A program made the position numbers and the translations under genes. Below, piece after piece: positions 12,801 through 21,579 of a DNA stretch of 64,000 bases. The stretch is from Mesocentrotus franciscanus (Eukaryota; Echinodermata; Echinoidea; Camarodonta; Strongylocentrotidae). The notes beneath the pieces were generated by a model that ran no database searches, was not told the origin of the DNA, and saw only the letters and a program-made list of their open reading frames with translations. The stretch covers positions 28,437,113-28,501,112 of the forward strand of contig CP137668.1 in assembly GCA_037976565.1 (NCBI GenBank). The letters are read 5' to 3'. The stretch's first letter is position 1; every line of letters starts with the position of its first letter.

Positions 12801-15417
12801 TAATAATAATGTTCGGATTATGTAATTTCAACAGGTGATGGACAGAGCTGTTGAAATTATTGCGTTTTTTTGTCTCGGAGTTTTGCGATCGTGTTACATT
12901 ACGTTGCTTGTTATGTGTTGTTTCACTCATTCCAAAAGTGACTTGAAGAAGGAAAAAAAAAGACATTTCCTAAATCACGGATATTGTATTTTGCACGAAA
13001 TTAAAAAAAAAAGAAAAGAAAAGAAAAACAGGATTCTGCAGAAAGTATTGAAGACAATAGTGTTCATTGGTGCATGAACCTAGAAACCTAACAAATTGAA
13101 ATTAACGTATTATTGGAAAGTATAAGAATTATCATTATTTCATTGCCTCTTAACATATTGTCTATTAATAGACATTCTTTCAGAGACGAGTTTCATTTAA
13201 AACGCCAAGTAGAATTGACATGACTTGTACTGAACTGACAGGTATGATCAATATGTGCTGTACTTTCTTTGGCACATTGTAACATGTAGACTTGTTGACC
13301 TTGAAAGTTATTACATCTATTTAATCAAAGGTCAAAACTATTACAAATATTGTAAACAGAGCGTTTTTTTTCATTGCGTTGAAACAGCTAGATTATTATC
13401 AGAAAGAGATATATGACCTTGCTCCTTCCATCATTATATCAAGTATAACTGTATATCTTAAAAGAATATAGTATGCATTGACTTCTAATAATGACCGACC
13501 TTTGCAAGATGTGTAGGAGTTCAGGATTTCTAAATCAGTAATAGTAGCGTGGGGCCTAATATTGAATTTGGGTCAATCGGGTTTCTTTTATTGTTCTCGA
13601 TGAGATATTTCTTTTCATGCCTGCACGCACTCTTTCAATTTATATTTCCCAAAACCCTGACAATCCATAAATTCAGACCAGGATAGAAAGCCCTGACAGG
13701 GTAATAATAACATCGGAGATGTGAAAAGAGATAATATAATTGTAATGAACGTGTGAATAAATCGAAAGTCAACACCATGTAGAATTACACGCAGATCAAA
13801 TAGAAATAGTATCAGAAATAGAGCTTCTTGGTCGATTATCAATTTTGTAGTGTAGGCCTACTTAAGATATGCCGATCGAGTAACAAAATGACACTCTACT
13901 ATAACAAAACATTATTACAAAAATATACTAGATAAGATATTAAAAAATACATATTCTGGTCAGGTGCCTCGCTGGCCGCATAAAATTGACAGTTTCTTGA
14001 ATACCAGTCATTTCGAAATTTGGCTGATACAGTCCCTTGTTTAGCACCCCAGAATGTTCAGATATGGCGCGGTAAACCGCCGCAAAAAAATGGGGGCGCC
14101 GCGGTTTTTTAAGCGCTTGCGCGTATTCAGTGAGATCGGTGTGTAGCGTATTACACTTGAAGTCATTATATTAAAACTAAAATAAAAAAACGCCGCGGTT
14201 TTGCCGTGACATATCTGAACGAGTCTTACATGTTCTTATTATGTTATATATTTTCAGCATGTCATTTCTTGTTATGATAACCCAAAGGAGCTGTACATTT
14301 TCTGGTGCTTGTTGGCTAGTTTTCTAGCAATAAAATCGTCCGATACCCCCACCTATATTCCCATCACCGTCACCACCACCACAATTAATATGCCCATGGA
14401 CCTATGACGGATGGACATTCGACGTGATTCTTTCTTTGATCCAATGAGAGTCACCGCCTTCTGATTATGTGCATCTTAATGAGAACATTCAGCTGTTTTA
14501 ACAATAACGACTGCGTACGCATTTTCGGTCATTGACAAAGGAGCAGTTTCCCTCTCTTGGGTTTTGTTTGGATGGTGTGCTCTGTAAGAGTGTGTCTTAA
14601 ATTTAAAAAAAGATCCCCAATGGGGAGCAGCAAAGTTGAAAAGCAGACGATTTTGGTGATATGAAATGTATTATTACTGATTCGCACACTTTCGCACACA
14701 CCCATGACCTTATAAAACAATTAGAAGGCCATGATCTTTATAAGCCCTGTGCGTTGTAACTCTGGAATATTATGAGGAAATTGGGGGAAACGGGATTTTA
14801 AATCACAACCAATCCAAATATAACCTCTATCTGATAATATCAACATGTTTTTCAAAATAAAATACAGTACACGGAACAACAATTTCCGATTATAAACCAG
14901 AACTGCACATCGATTTTCCATGATTTAAGCGAGTTATTTATCTTCTGCGCATGTAGATTAGACATGTGTAAAATCACTATCTTGAATCTGTCCCGGCTTT
15001 TTGGCGGCGGACCTCATGAGATCAAAGTGAAGAAACATGTACGGAATATTATTGAGACGACATTGACGGAGACAATCACAGTGAATTCGTTAAGAAAACG
15101 ACGAATGTCCATCCGTAATAGGTCCATGATATGCCCAACCAATCACTAACCATGAATGGGTCATCAGTACTTACATGCCATGAAAAACACGGTTAATTCC
15201 ACAGACAAGATGAATCCGATTGTTCCATAGTTTGTCTCTAATTTATTGACGAGGGCCGGAACGAGAACACCAAACGCTTTCAACAGTCCCTGCGTCAGGA
15301 AATCCAGACTAAATTTAGTAATCAGTACCACATACCTCCAACTCTCCGATGATGTCCCGCCCGACATCTCCGTCGTGACCTTGGTCGTTTCCCCCGCCCG
15401 ATGATGACAGTACCTTG
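3826..15417 (-). CDS. Monocarboxylate-transporter-like MFS carrier (SLC16 type), incomplete gene model
   Basis: Proton-coupled or facilitative monocarboxylate-type carrier of the plasma membrane, recognised by MCT-like order of segments. Exon 1, 15417-15175: TM1-TM2, ATG at 15365-15367, with the frame also open back to an acceptor at 15418. Exon 2, 6511-6371: starts [10 protein letters not shown], then TM3. Exon 3, 5571 to about 4890: TM4-TM6, a long acidic/polar central loop, then TM7 and TM8 start. Last exon, 3953-3826: [20 protein letters not shown]12, a basic tail and TGA. Exons 1 and 2 join cleanly through a TGT codon. Exon 2 ends with one spare base while exon 3 needs two, and no exon for TM8-TM11 is seen in 3954-4877. 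The MCT family call is firm, an intact protein is not. It may be a decayed paralogue, or the assembly may have lost an exon. The usual DGGWGW start motif is degenerate here (SSESWRYV). Confidence 0.72.
3954..4877. other. Non-coding stretch where a transporter exon would be expected
   Basis: AT-rich sequence between the last transporter exon and the TM4-TM8 exon. I read the minus strand for the missing TM8-TM11 segment and found no open frame with hydrophobic helices. 4516-4625 carries a diverged short repeat (AAAGAGTTGTGATTGATCCG) that also appears at 5637-5710, probably a small MITE. Confidence 0.5.
5582..6370. other. Transporter intron, no feature seen
   Basis: AT-rich intronic sequence between exons 2 and 3. 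It contains the second copy of the AAAGAGTTGCGATTGA repeat and the end AATAAATAGAAAGAAAGAAA near 6105, resembling the tail of a dispersed element. No exon that would repair the phase mismatch was recognised. Confidence 0.4.
6715..6906 (+). pseudogene. Fragment of LINE ORF1-like protein
   Basis: The translation contains a stretch ending [16 protein letters not shown], which resembles the L1-ORF1-like RNA-binding proteins of many non-LTR elements (a phrase like N-D-I-x-R-x-H-R-L-G is typical). The preceding phrase RNFLIFG is in another frame, so a frameshift lies near 6750. The fragment is cut off at about 6906. It may belong to the LINE that follows at 7.27 kb, but a 350-bp AT-rich gap separates them. 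Confidence 0.5.
7267..10561 (+). mobile_element. CR1/L2-like LINE, ORF2 relic (endonuclease plus reverse transcriptase)
   Basis: A non-LTR retrotransposon copy broken by several frameshifts and stops (near 7425, 7630, 8561, 8689, 9036 and 9590). In order: start of an apurinic endonuclease ([40 protein letters not shown]), 7267-8000; linker; reverse transcriptase 8680-9590 with [27 protein letters not shown] and the catalytic FADD at about 9355; C-terminal part 9616-10311 ending with a [10 protein letters not shown] motif. The 3' end has AATAAA and a short GAACTT repeat tail. It lies in the first intron of the transporter, on the opposite strand. The active-site aspartates survive, but the copy cannot make a full protein. 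Confidence 0.9.
10562..11090. other. GC-richer intergenic island between two LINE relics
   Basis: About 300 bp (10620-10880) are distinctly GC-rich and carry repeated CGTACG, CTACGG and GGCTCCGCGG motifs in an AT-rich setting. No open frame of note and no recognised element end. It is probably a repeat fragment of another family. Confidence 0.35.
11095..12810 (+). mobile_element. Second, heavily decayed LINE relic
   Basis: In broken frames it still encodes reverse-transcriptase phrases: [11 protein letters not shown] near 11650, [17 protein letters not shown] near 11720 and [12 protein letters not shown] near 11820. A C-terminal tail ([11 protein letters not shown]) is near 12320. The 3' UTR ends in ACAGGGCCCCCTTG and AAGAATGAATAAAAAATAAA at 12715-12810. 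The FADD region is missing. It is clearly older than the neighbouring copy at 7.3 kb. It also lies in transporter intron 1. Confidence 0.75.
12028..12073. repeat. Perfect 18-bp inverted repeat with 10-bp loop
   Basis: GTTATTTTGCTCTGGTTC, ten bases, then its exact reverse complement. It sits inside the decayed LINE. No known function. Confidence 0.85.
12811..14050. other. Intron sequence, no gene seen
   Basis: AT-rich DNA within transporter intron 1. Only short frames occur. No convincing repeat ends or coding signal were found. Confidence 0.4.
14054..14211. repeat. Short foldback MITE-like repeat
   Basis: GTTCAGATATGGCGCGGTAA at the left is mirrored by a stretch ending ACATATCTGAAC at the right, with CGCCGCGGTTTT occurring on both arms. 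The length is about 160 bp. No clear target duplication. Confidence 0.6.
14220..15163. other. Intron sequence, no gene seen
   Basis: Mixed AT-rich sequence upstream of the first transporter intron donor. Only short, unsupported frames occur on either strand. A T/C-rich microsatellite-like stretch is absent, and no repeat termini were recognised. Confidence 0.35.
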
Positions 15418-15419
15418 CT

Positions 15420-16317
15420 GTAAATTAAAGGAATGCCAAGTGCGGCATTCTCGTTAACTTAATACGTAGCGGTTCATCGCGTGTAATGCCTTTTCTTCAT
15501 AGATTTTACGAGCAAGTGTGTGTGTACATATTATATCATATTCTTGCCCAAGAGGCATAAAGCAAGAATAATATTGTCATGAAAGGAATTTTTTCCAGGC
15601 GAGAAGGGAATTCTTTTGTTTATTAAGCACTGGTAGGAAATGTACTACTCAAAGGTCAGTTAGAGATATTAGCCAAGCGTAGGATGCATTATTGCATATA
15701 TTTGCATTTAAGACACACAGTGGGTTTTGGTTGTGCATGATTTTGGGTTGGCTATTGAATGTAAAGACAAATAGAAATAGCTGGATACCTAGGAGGTTTT
15801 TAATGTTAAGGACCTGGCAAAGAAAGGGTAAAGGGAAGTTGCTTTAGAATAATGGGCAGAACCCTTCAAGTCAGTGCTACGGTGCAGACGTTTAATGCAC
15901 GAGGTAGATTTATTTAGGAAGGCAGCAGAAACATTTTTCTTCAGAGAGATCTTCACGTCGGGGCGAGATAAGCTGTCAATTAGTCGACAGGGATTTCTAC
16001 GCAGTCTAGAGACTGGCCAAGCGACCAGGAGTCATCGACAGAGATAGAGATGAGCTGCCAAGTCGACGGGGTTATCTACGCAGTCTAGAGACTGCATGGC
16101 CAAGCGATCAGGAGCTGGGACCAGGAGGACTCGCGAGATGGAAGCTGCCCTGTAGTAAAGTTATGTATACTGAATTGTTTATGTTCTGTTGATTTTTGAA
16201 GCCACGATTTGTAGGCTGAAGATTAAAATTTCATTATACCTTTATACAATTGTGTTCTGTTGTGGTTTCTGATGAGGTAGCAGTTTAAATAATTAATAAA
16301 AAGTCACTCACGTGACA
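15420..16317 (+). mobile_element. LTR-retrotransposon long terminal repeat (3' end defined, 5' end not)
   Basis: The sequence ends GTCACTCACGTGACA at 16317, followed after three bases by a primer-binding site. AATAAAAA near 16295 would be the polyadenylation signal. A 60-70 bp direct duplication (TCTACGCAGTCTAGAGACTG, near 15992 and 16073) resembles the duplicated enhancers common in LTRs. The upstream boundary is not visible; I give the first base after the transporter exon as the outer limit. No gag or pol follows, so this is a broken 5' end. Confidence 0.55.
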
Positions 16318-16320
16318 ATT

Positions 16321-16337
16321 TGGAGGTCCCACCGAGA
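16321..16337 (+). promoter_or_regulatory. Primer-binding site, tRNA-Gln-like
   Basis: TGGAGGTCCCACCGAGA is the reverse complement of an acceptor end reading TCTCGGTGGGACCT plus CCA, which matches the T-arm and acceptor stem of metazoan tRNA-Gln closely. It would prime minus-strand synthesis of an LTR retrotransposon. Confidence 0.65.
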
Positions 16338-16734
16338 CCCAACTGCTACTTTATTAGAAAGGATTGGAAAATGTTACCCTCAGTACATATTATTGTGATT
16401 TATGTGAAGTGGTTCTCCCAAGGTGTGCATTGAAGCATGCATGGTTCAAGCCTTGGTACATTAATTTATCTTGCTCTCTATACTTGCATATTAAAGCATC
16501 GACGTTAAGTCAGGCAAGGCTTTAAGCTATCGCAGTAATTAGGATAGGACAGTTAATTATTGACGGATTTTTCGCGCTGCGAGGATTAGGACATAGGTCG
16601 TTTGTCGCCCGGAAAGACAGCGTTTATGTAAAGGCTAATATTCAAAAAGCTTTACAGGGCTGTTGGTCGACGGGATAGCGAATGTGTCGGAAAAAACTAT
16701 TGTTTCGAAAATAATATCGCTAGATATTCGTTTG

Positions 16735-17206
16735 TCTCGCAATGTGGTCAATAAGGGATCTAAAGATCACGACGTTTCGTGCGCGGCTGCAACACTTCGT
16801 CAGGTGATAAAAACTAATGTAAGCAAGCGTGTTTTATACTCTACGGGAGGACCGGCGCGGCGGTCAATAATTCGATCGATAATTGGAACACTAACGCACA
16901 AGGCCTATTGGCCGACGCACACGGCCGGTTTTCGACCAATCAGCAGGCCGCTGGTTCGGCTAATTATGCACAAGGCCGTATGGTCGACGCACACGGCGCT
17001 CGACCAATCAGCATGCAGGCCACTGGTTCGGCTCGTCTGCTGGGCGGAAGCATTAGCGAGCTCAACCAATCAACGGGCAGCTGGCTCGGCCCGTCTGCTG
17101 ATTGAAATCGACCGGTGCTGGCCGGCTGGACGGGGAGTGTCATGTCGGCGTATCGTACGCATCCAAAATTCGGGGATATATCGATCCCGTTGTCTCTGTT
17201 GAAATT
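16735..17206 (+). repeat. Segment A of a Penelope-associated composite, copy 1
   Basis: It starts TCTCGCAATGTGGTCAATAA and holds diverged tandem units of about 65 bp built around GACCAATCAGCAGGCCGCTG (16920-17100). It ends near a CATCCAAAATTCGGGGATAT phrase. The same segment occurs at 55932-56385 in the same order relative to a palindromic module, so both copies belong to one element family. A 179-residue open frame across it is repeat read-through. Confidence 0.7.
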
Positions 17207-17368
17207 AGGGACTTTTAGATTTTACACGACGAGAACGTGGACTGCCACGGTGACATCCTTTTAAGGTAATGTGACGTCCTTTAAGGCACTGCCGGGCACG
17301 GGCCAGTGCCTTGAAAGAATGGCACACGTTGCAGTCCACTACGTCGACGTGCAAATCTAAAAGTCCCT
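17207..17368. repeat. 162-bp palindromic module (AGGGACTTTTAGATTT ends), single copy
   Basis: Terminal inverted repeat AGGGACTTTTAGATTT, with further internal symmetry: GTGGACTGC and GCAGTCCAC, GGCACTGCC and GGGCCAGTGCC. It is followed at once by the reversed end of a Penelope-like ORF, exactly as in the copy at 56689-56847. Confidence 0.85.
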
Positions 17369-17370
17369 AT

Positions 17371-17735
17371 TATTGGGATTGAGACGGATATTGATAGCTT
17401 CTTAATTTAATTTTACCCTCCGTGTGTACCAATGCCGTTCCTGGGAAAGGCACTGAACCCCGTCCCAGGACGGCATTGTGTACAACATCCCTTGCAAAGG
17501 ATGTGATAGATCCTACATCGGTGAAACTGCCCGTCCGATAAAAGAAAGAATCACTGAGCATAAGAGGGACGTCAGGCTCCGTCGAACTGACAACTCAGCC
17601 GTAGCCGAACATGCTTGGGATAACCAACATCAACCAGACTGGGACGGGGTTCAGTGCCTTTCCCAGGAACGGCATTGGTACACACGGAGGGTAAAAGAAG
17701 CTATCAATATCCGTCTCAATCCCAATAATAGGGAC
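17371..17735. repeat. Inverted repeat pair, about 96-bp arms
   Basis: 17371-17466 is the reverse complement of 17640-17735, apart from a small insertion. Both contain the last third of the GIY-YIG ORF. The left arm is a reversed fragment joined head-to-head with the forward copy. Confidence 0.85.
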
Positions 17736-17753
17736 AAATATACAGTTTCTTAG
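17458..17753 (+). pseudogene. Penelope-like element: GIY-YIG endonuclease domain, fragment 1
   Basis: C-terminal endonuclease of a Penelope-like retroelement. The frame reads GIVY, ten residues, YIG (canonical spacing), a CKGC pair, catalytic Arg in ARPIKER, the EH dyad (ITEHKRD, VAEHAW), catalytic Glu in VKEAINI and a closing NPNN. The open frame starts in reversed DNA, so the true upstream part (reverse transcriptase) is missing. The frame ends with TAG a few codons after NPNNRD. It is a truncated copy but keeps every endonuclease motif I can check. Confidence 0.85.
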
Positions 17754-17769
17754 CACGACAAGGGCCTCC

Positions 17770-18460
17770 CCATTTTCTTGATAACGTGACGTACTACTAT
17801 ATGTATTCAAGATTTACGGATGCTTCCTTCCCATGGTGTGTGTGGTGATAGAGCATTTCATACACCTGCTATCCTTTGTAATACAATTGCCAGAAATACA
17901 AGGTTTCTCATAGGCTCAATGAAATAGATTTGTCAACTGCCTTATTTTAGTATTTTTAAATGAATTAGTTACAATTGTTCCCCTGTTAAATATTTTTTCA
18001 CAAAATATAATTTCTTCTCAGCTATGATTTTTCCTCAATGAAAGGTAAAGGTTTTGTTATTGATTTAAAAAGTCTTTCCAACTAAAGCTTGGTGCATGAT
18101 ACATGTTCAACTTCATCTGGTAGTCACATTTTCAAGAAAATGGCTGCGCCCGGGGGCCACCGTCAACATGACTGGCTAAGCACCCGCGTCCAGAAAAAGC
18201 GTCGAAAGGGTGTCTTTTTCAGCCATACGGCGTCGTCGACGTTTTCCTTAAAAAGGGGTGTTTTTCAAGCAGTGATCGCACAAAAACCCAATAAGGGTAC
18301 CTTTTCAGGTTCACAGGTTTCGAAATTTTGCGAATCATACTTTATACTTTGTATACTTTATTCATCCATTATTTATATTTTTTTGGTATTTTTCACATGC
18401 CCGAATTTAAGATTATTGATCGGGCACCTTGCTGCCCTATTATTGATATTTTCAAACTTC
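17770..18460. other. Intergenic, no gene seen
   Basis: AT-rich sequence with one 143-residue open frame (18089-18520) that has no recognisable domain, starts mid-sequence and runs into a repeat end. I regard it as chance. Confidence 0.35.
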
Positions 18461-18478
18461 TTAGTGGGAGGCTTAGAG

Positions 18479-19170
18479 CCCAAGTCCACTCCAATTTTCA
18501 AAAATTATAGCATGTTGTAAATAAATCAAAGGTTAAAGCTGCCAAATATCACGGGCGTACTTCAATCAGGTGATTTTTAAGTGCGATTTTAGTTTCGGTT
18601 ATTTCGAGCAAAACATTTAAATTGCTGTACGGATGTGATGTATGCTCCTCACAACGAAAGTGCCAGCAGTATACATGCTATTTTCGTAATGTAACCAAAT
18701 TTAATCCATACGTCTTTGTGAAGTGCCTCTATACAAACTATTTCCGATTCACCTGATAAGAATAATGGTATTTCAATAGGCAATAGAATCCGAACTGCAA
18801 CATTAGTCGTTGCCAGGTTGGACAAACATTATGGCTTGCCCTACCGAGCAACACTTAATATATGCAGTTTGCATTCTTGCTGTTGAAATACTGTTATTCT
18901 TATCAGGTGAATGAAATAGTTTGTATCGAGGCACTTCACAAAGACGTATGCATTAAATTTGGTTACATTAGGACCCTACGTCACAAAAATGCATTGTGGG
19001 GGAGAACCGGCTCGATCATTAACTAAATTTTTGCTCATTAACAATTTTTTTTATTAAAAACAAGTCTGAGCACCATTTTCCAAAACCAAGTTATATTTGG
19101 GCTTTTAGATTTTTGTCTATCCAATCAGCTCAACTTTGCAGTGGAGTGGACTTGTACTTTAAGTCCCAAG
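18479..19170. mobile_element. Foldback element with AAGTCCACTCC-type ends
   Basis: The left end has CCCAAGTCCACTCCAATTTT and the right end AGTGGAGTGGACTTG. Inside, 18687-18780 and 18880-18977 form an imperfect inverted repeat (CAAATTTAATCCATACGTCT and its mirror). The ends resemble those of the 770-bp TIR element at 49.04 kb, so both may be one superfamily. No coding frame. Confidence 0.5.
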
Positions 19171-19199
19171 CCGCTCTGCCTTCATCCTATTTAACTATG

Positions 19200-19317
19200 G
19201 GGGGCCGTTACTCGAAACCGCCATATTAAGTCTAAGTTCGTAGACATCCCATTGAAACGCGTGTTATAGAATAGAACTTAGACTTATGTCTTATGACGGT
19301 TTCAAGTAACGGCCCCC
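19200..19317. repeat. 118-bp foldback MITE
   Basis: GGGGCCGTTACTCGAAACCG at the left is mirrored by CGGTTTCAAGTAACGGCCCC at the right, with AAGTCTAAGTT/AACTTAGACTT inside. The ends are G/C runs and no target duplication is clear. Confidence 0.8.
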
Positions 19318-19600
19318 TGATCGATTCTTACTATAGAGGTAATTTTAGTTAAGCCCTTTGAAAATTCTACTAATAGAAGAAGAGCCAAGTGCCAAAATCC
19401 CATTACTATTTTTGTGTATTTTAAATCACGTAGATTTTTTTAAAAATGAATGTAAATAAGGAACCAGTTCATAATTATTTTATGACAACTTATAACATCA
19501 CACTGATTATGTTTTAAAACAATACAAATTCAACTTACCTTAATACCTATTTTTGTTTGCAATCTGGACGGAGCTCAATGTATCTCGAATGTTTAAAAGA
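19318..19600. other. Intergenic spacer, nothing recognised
   Basis: AT-rich DNA between the foldback MITE and the polypurine array; no frame or repeat end seen. Confidence 0.35.
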
Positions 19601-19619
19601 AATCAATTTATTTTGAATG

Positions 19620-20195
19620 CTTTGAAAAAAGAGAGAAAGAAGGAATGGAAAGAAAAAAGGAAAAGAGGAGATAAAGGGAAGGAAATAAAGAAGAAAAGAA
19701 AAGAAGGGGATATCAGTTGCGATTTTCCCGCCAACAAGTTGTGGATTGGGGGGGGGGGGCAAAAGGTCCTTGCCCCTCGCCAAAAAAGGAGGGAAAGGGA
19801 AAGGGAAAGAGGAGAGCTAAAAGGAACAAAAAGAGGAAAAAGAAAAGAAAAGGATGAAAAGAAGGGGAGATCAGTTGCGATTAATTCGGCCAACAACGTG
19901 TGGATCGAGGGGAACGAAAGGCCCTTGCCCCCTCCAGCAAACTTAAAAGAGCGAGAAGGAAGGGAAGGGAAAGGAAGGGGGAGAAAGGGAAAGGAAAAAA
20001 GAAAGGTGGGGGAGATCAGTTGCGATTTTCCCCGCCAACAAGGTGTGGATCGGGGGGCCGAAAGGCCCTTGCCTCCCCCATGCCTCCCCCATTCGGTAAA
20101 AAAAGGGAAAGGGAAGAAGGGGAGAGAAAGAGAGAGAAAATATAGAGGAAGAAGAAAAGAAAATGGGGAAAATAAGGAAAGATCAGTTGCGATTT
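19620..20195. repeat. Polypurine tandem array, inverted copy of the 2.6-kb array
   Basis: Four cores of the type GATCAGTTGCGATTTTCCC and CAACAA-GTGTGGAT (near 19708, 19867, 20013 and 20180) are spaced about 150 bp apart and separated by A/G-only tracts. It is the reverse complement of the arrays at 2580-3120 and 45500-46080. Open frames of 231 and 223 residues on the two strands are compositional. Confidence 0.8.
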
Positions 20196-20199
20196 TGAT

Positions 20200-20700
20200 C
20201 GCTTCTTCTATCATCATTGTACAAATGAATTTAATTTTTCCTGTTTGATAACAATAATATGAATATAAACTCATAACAGCAACAAAATAAAATGCAGAAG
20301 AAAACGATCGCTGATGAGATGTATGACGTCACATGTTGAACATGACTTGCACAAGCAGACGATATCCCATGACAATGTTTTAATGCCGTCACAATATGAA
20401 CCAATCCTGCCCAAGCAGACGACATCCCATAAAGAATGAACATAATTGCAATGCTATTCTTTCTCAAATTATAATGAGTTTAGTGTATATAAATGTGATG
20501 GAATTTTACTCCATTCAAAAAGAGATATGAAACCGATTCTGATAACTAAATTCTTTTGTTTGTAAATACACACGATATGGGTTAATGAAAAATCAAAGAA
20601 ACCATACTTTCAAAATTAAAAAAAAACCGGAATGATAGCATGGACGGCATTTGTTCCCTCTTGATTTCTTCTCGAATTTCCCCCAAAGCTCGCTAGCATA
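20200..20700. other. Spacer with a small direct duplication
   Basis: 20325-20430 contains two diverged copies of a 65-bp unit ending in AAGCAGACGA-ATCCCAT. Otherwise AT-rich with no gene. Confidence 0.4.
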
Positions 20701-20704
20701 TATC

Positions 20705-20922
20705 AGCCCGCTATTCATAATTACAAAAAGGGTCATAATTAATAAGGACCGCCATTCATAATCGAAGAACAGGGTCGCTATTCATAATACGAGAAGAGGG
20801 TCGCTATTCATAATGCGGAGTGAGGGTCGCTATTCATGATGCAGAATGAGGGTCGCTATTCATAACACGAGAAGAGGGTCGCTATTCATGAAACTGGGAG
20901 AGGGTCGCTATTCATAAAAAAA
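20705..20922 (+). repeat. 26-bp minisatellite, unit AGGGTCGCTATTCAT plus 11 variable bases
   Basis: Six units start at 20771, 20797, 20823, 20849, 20875 and 20901, an exact 26-bp register, preceded by degenerate units. It is followed by a segment containing GGCTGTGGCGTAGCTATG (20945-21010) that also flanks the same minisatellite near 36.8 and 38.1 kb. Confidence 0.9.
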
Positions 20923-20939
20923 TGATAATAAGAAAGGGA

Positions 20940-21510
20940 ATATTGGATGGGGGACACCCCACGGCTGTGGCGTAGCTATGGGGGGGGGCGGCACATGGCC
21001 CCGAATATTTGTCAACGAATTTGTTTTGTCCTTGCCTAAGATGAGAACTATGAGGTACCAACATTCTCCCATCCCGTCTTTCATTCGATCTTTGAATAAT
21101 AAATAGAGGCTTTTGTAATTATCAGCATGTTATATGTACATGTATTTCAGCAATATAATTATGTGCAATATAATCATGTGGCGCGGTATTGTCATACCCC
21201 TTTGAATCCCTAATCTTCTGCCAATCATAATCCAGTTCTTGATGCTGAACGTTGTTCCCTTCTCTATCCCCTTATGTAGTATATAGGCTTACCCATTTTT
21301 CTCTGTAACTTAAAAGGTAGTAAGTACCGAAAACATTTAATCCTCCTAAATTTAAACGATAATAATTTTTAAAACCCTTCTTAAATTATACATTTCTAAG
21401 TTTCTTTAAATAATGACCGCGTTTAAACACTGTCACCAGCCCCGAGTATGTCTGATAGTCACACACAAGTGAACATGTACACCCCTCATTGTTTCGGTTT
21501 TTGCCGACAC
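20940..21510. other. Repeat flank and spacer, no gene
   Basis: 20945-21010 is the CGGCTGTGGCGTAG module of the 26-bp minisatellite family. The remainder is AT-rich without supported features. Confidence 0.4.
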
Positions 21511-21579
21511 CCATAATAAATGCACATGCACTCCGACACGCACATGCACGCACCGGACACACAATATTCATTTAATACT

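Noticed and set aside
16663..17202. 179-residue frame
   Set aside because: It spans the 65-bp tandem units of segment A; no conserved domain, and the homologous copy at 55.9 kb is not open over the same length.
19553..20274. 231-residue (+) and 223-residue (-) frames
   Set aside because: Both arise from the polypurine tandem array; the opposite strands are equally open and neither has a domain.
20771..20922. Regular repeat with fixed and variable parts, superficially like a CRISPR array
   Set aside because: The unit is 26 bp with only 11 variable, mutually similar bases, it lies in a eukaryotic genome, and it recurs as an element end elsewhere.
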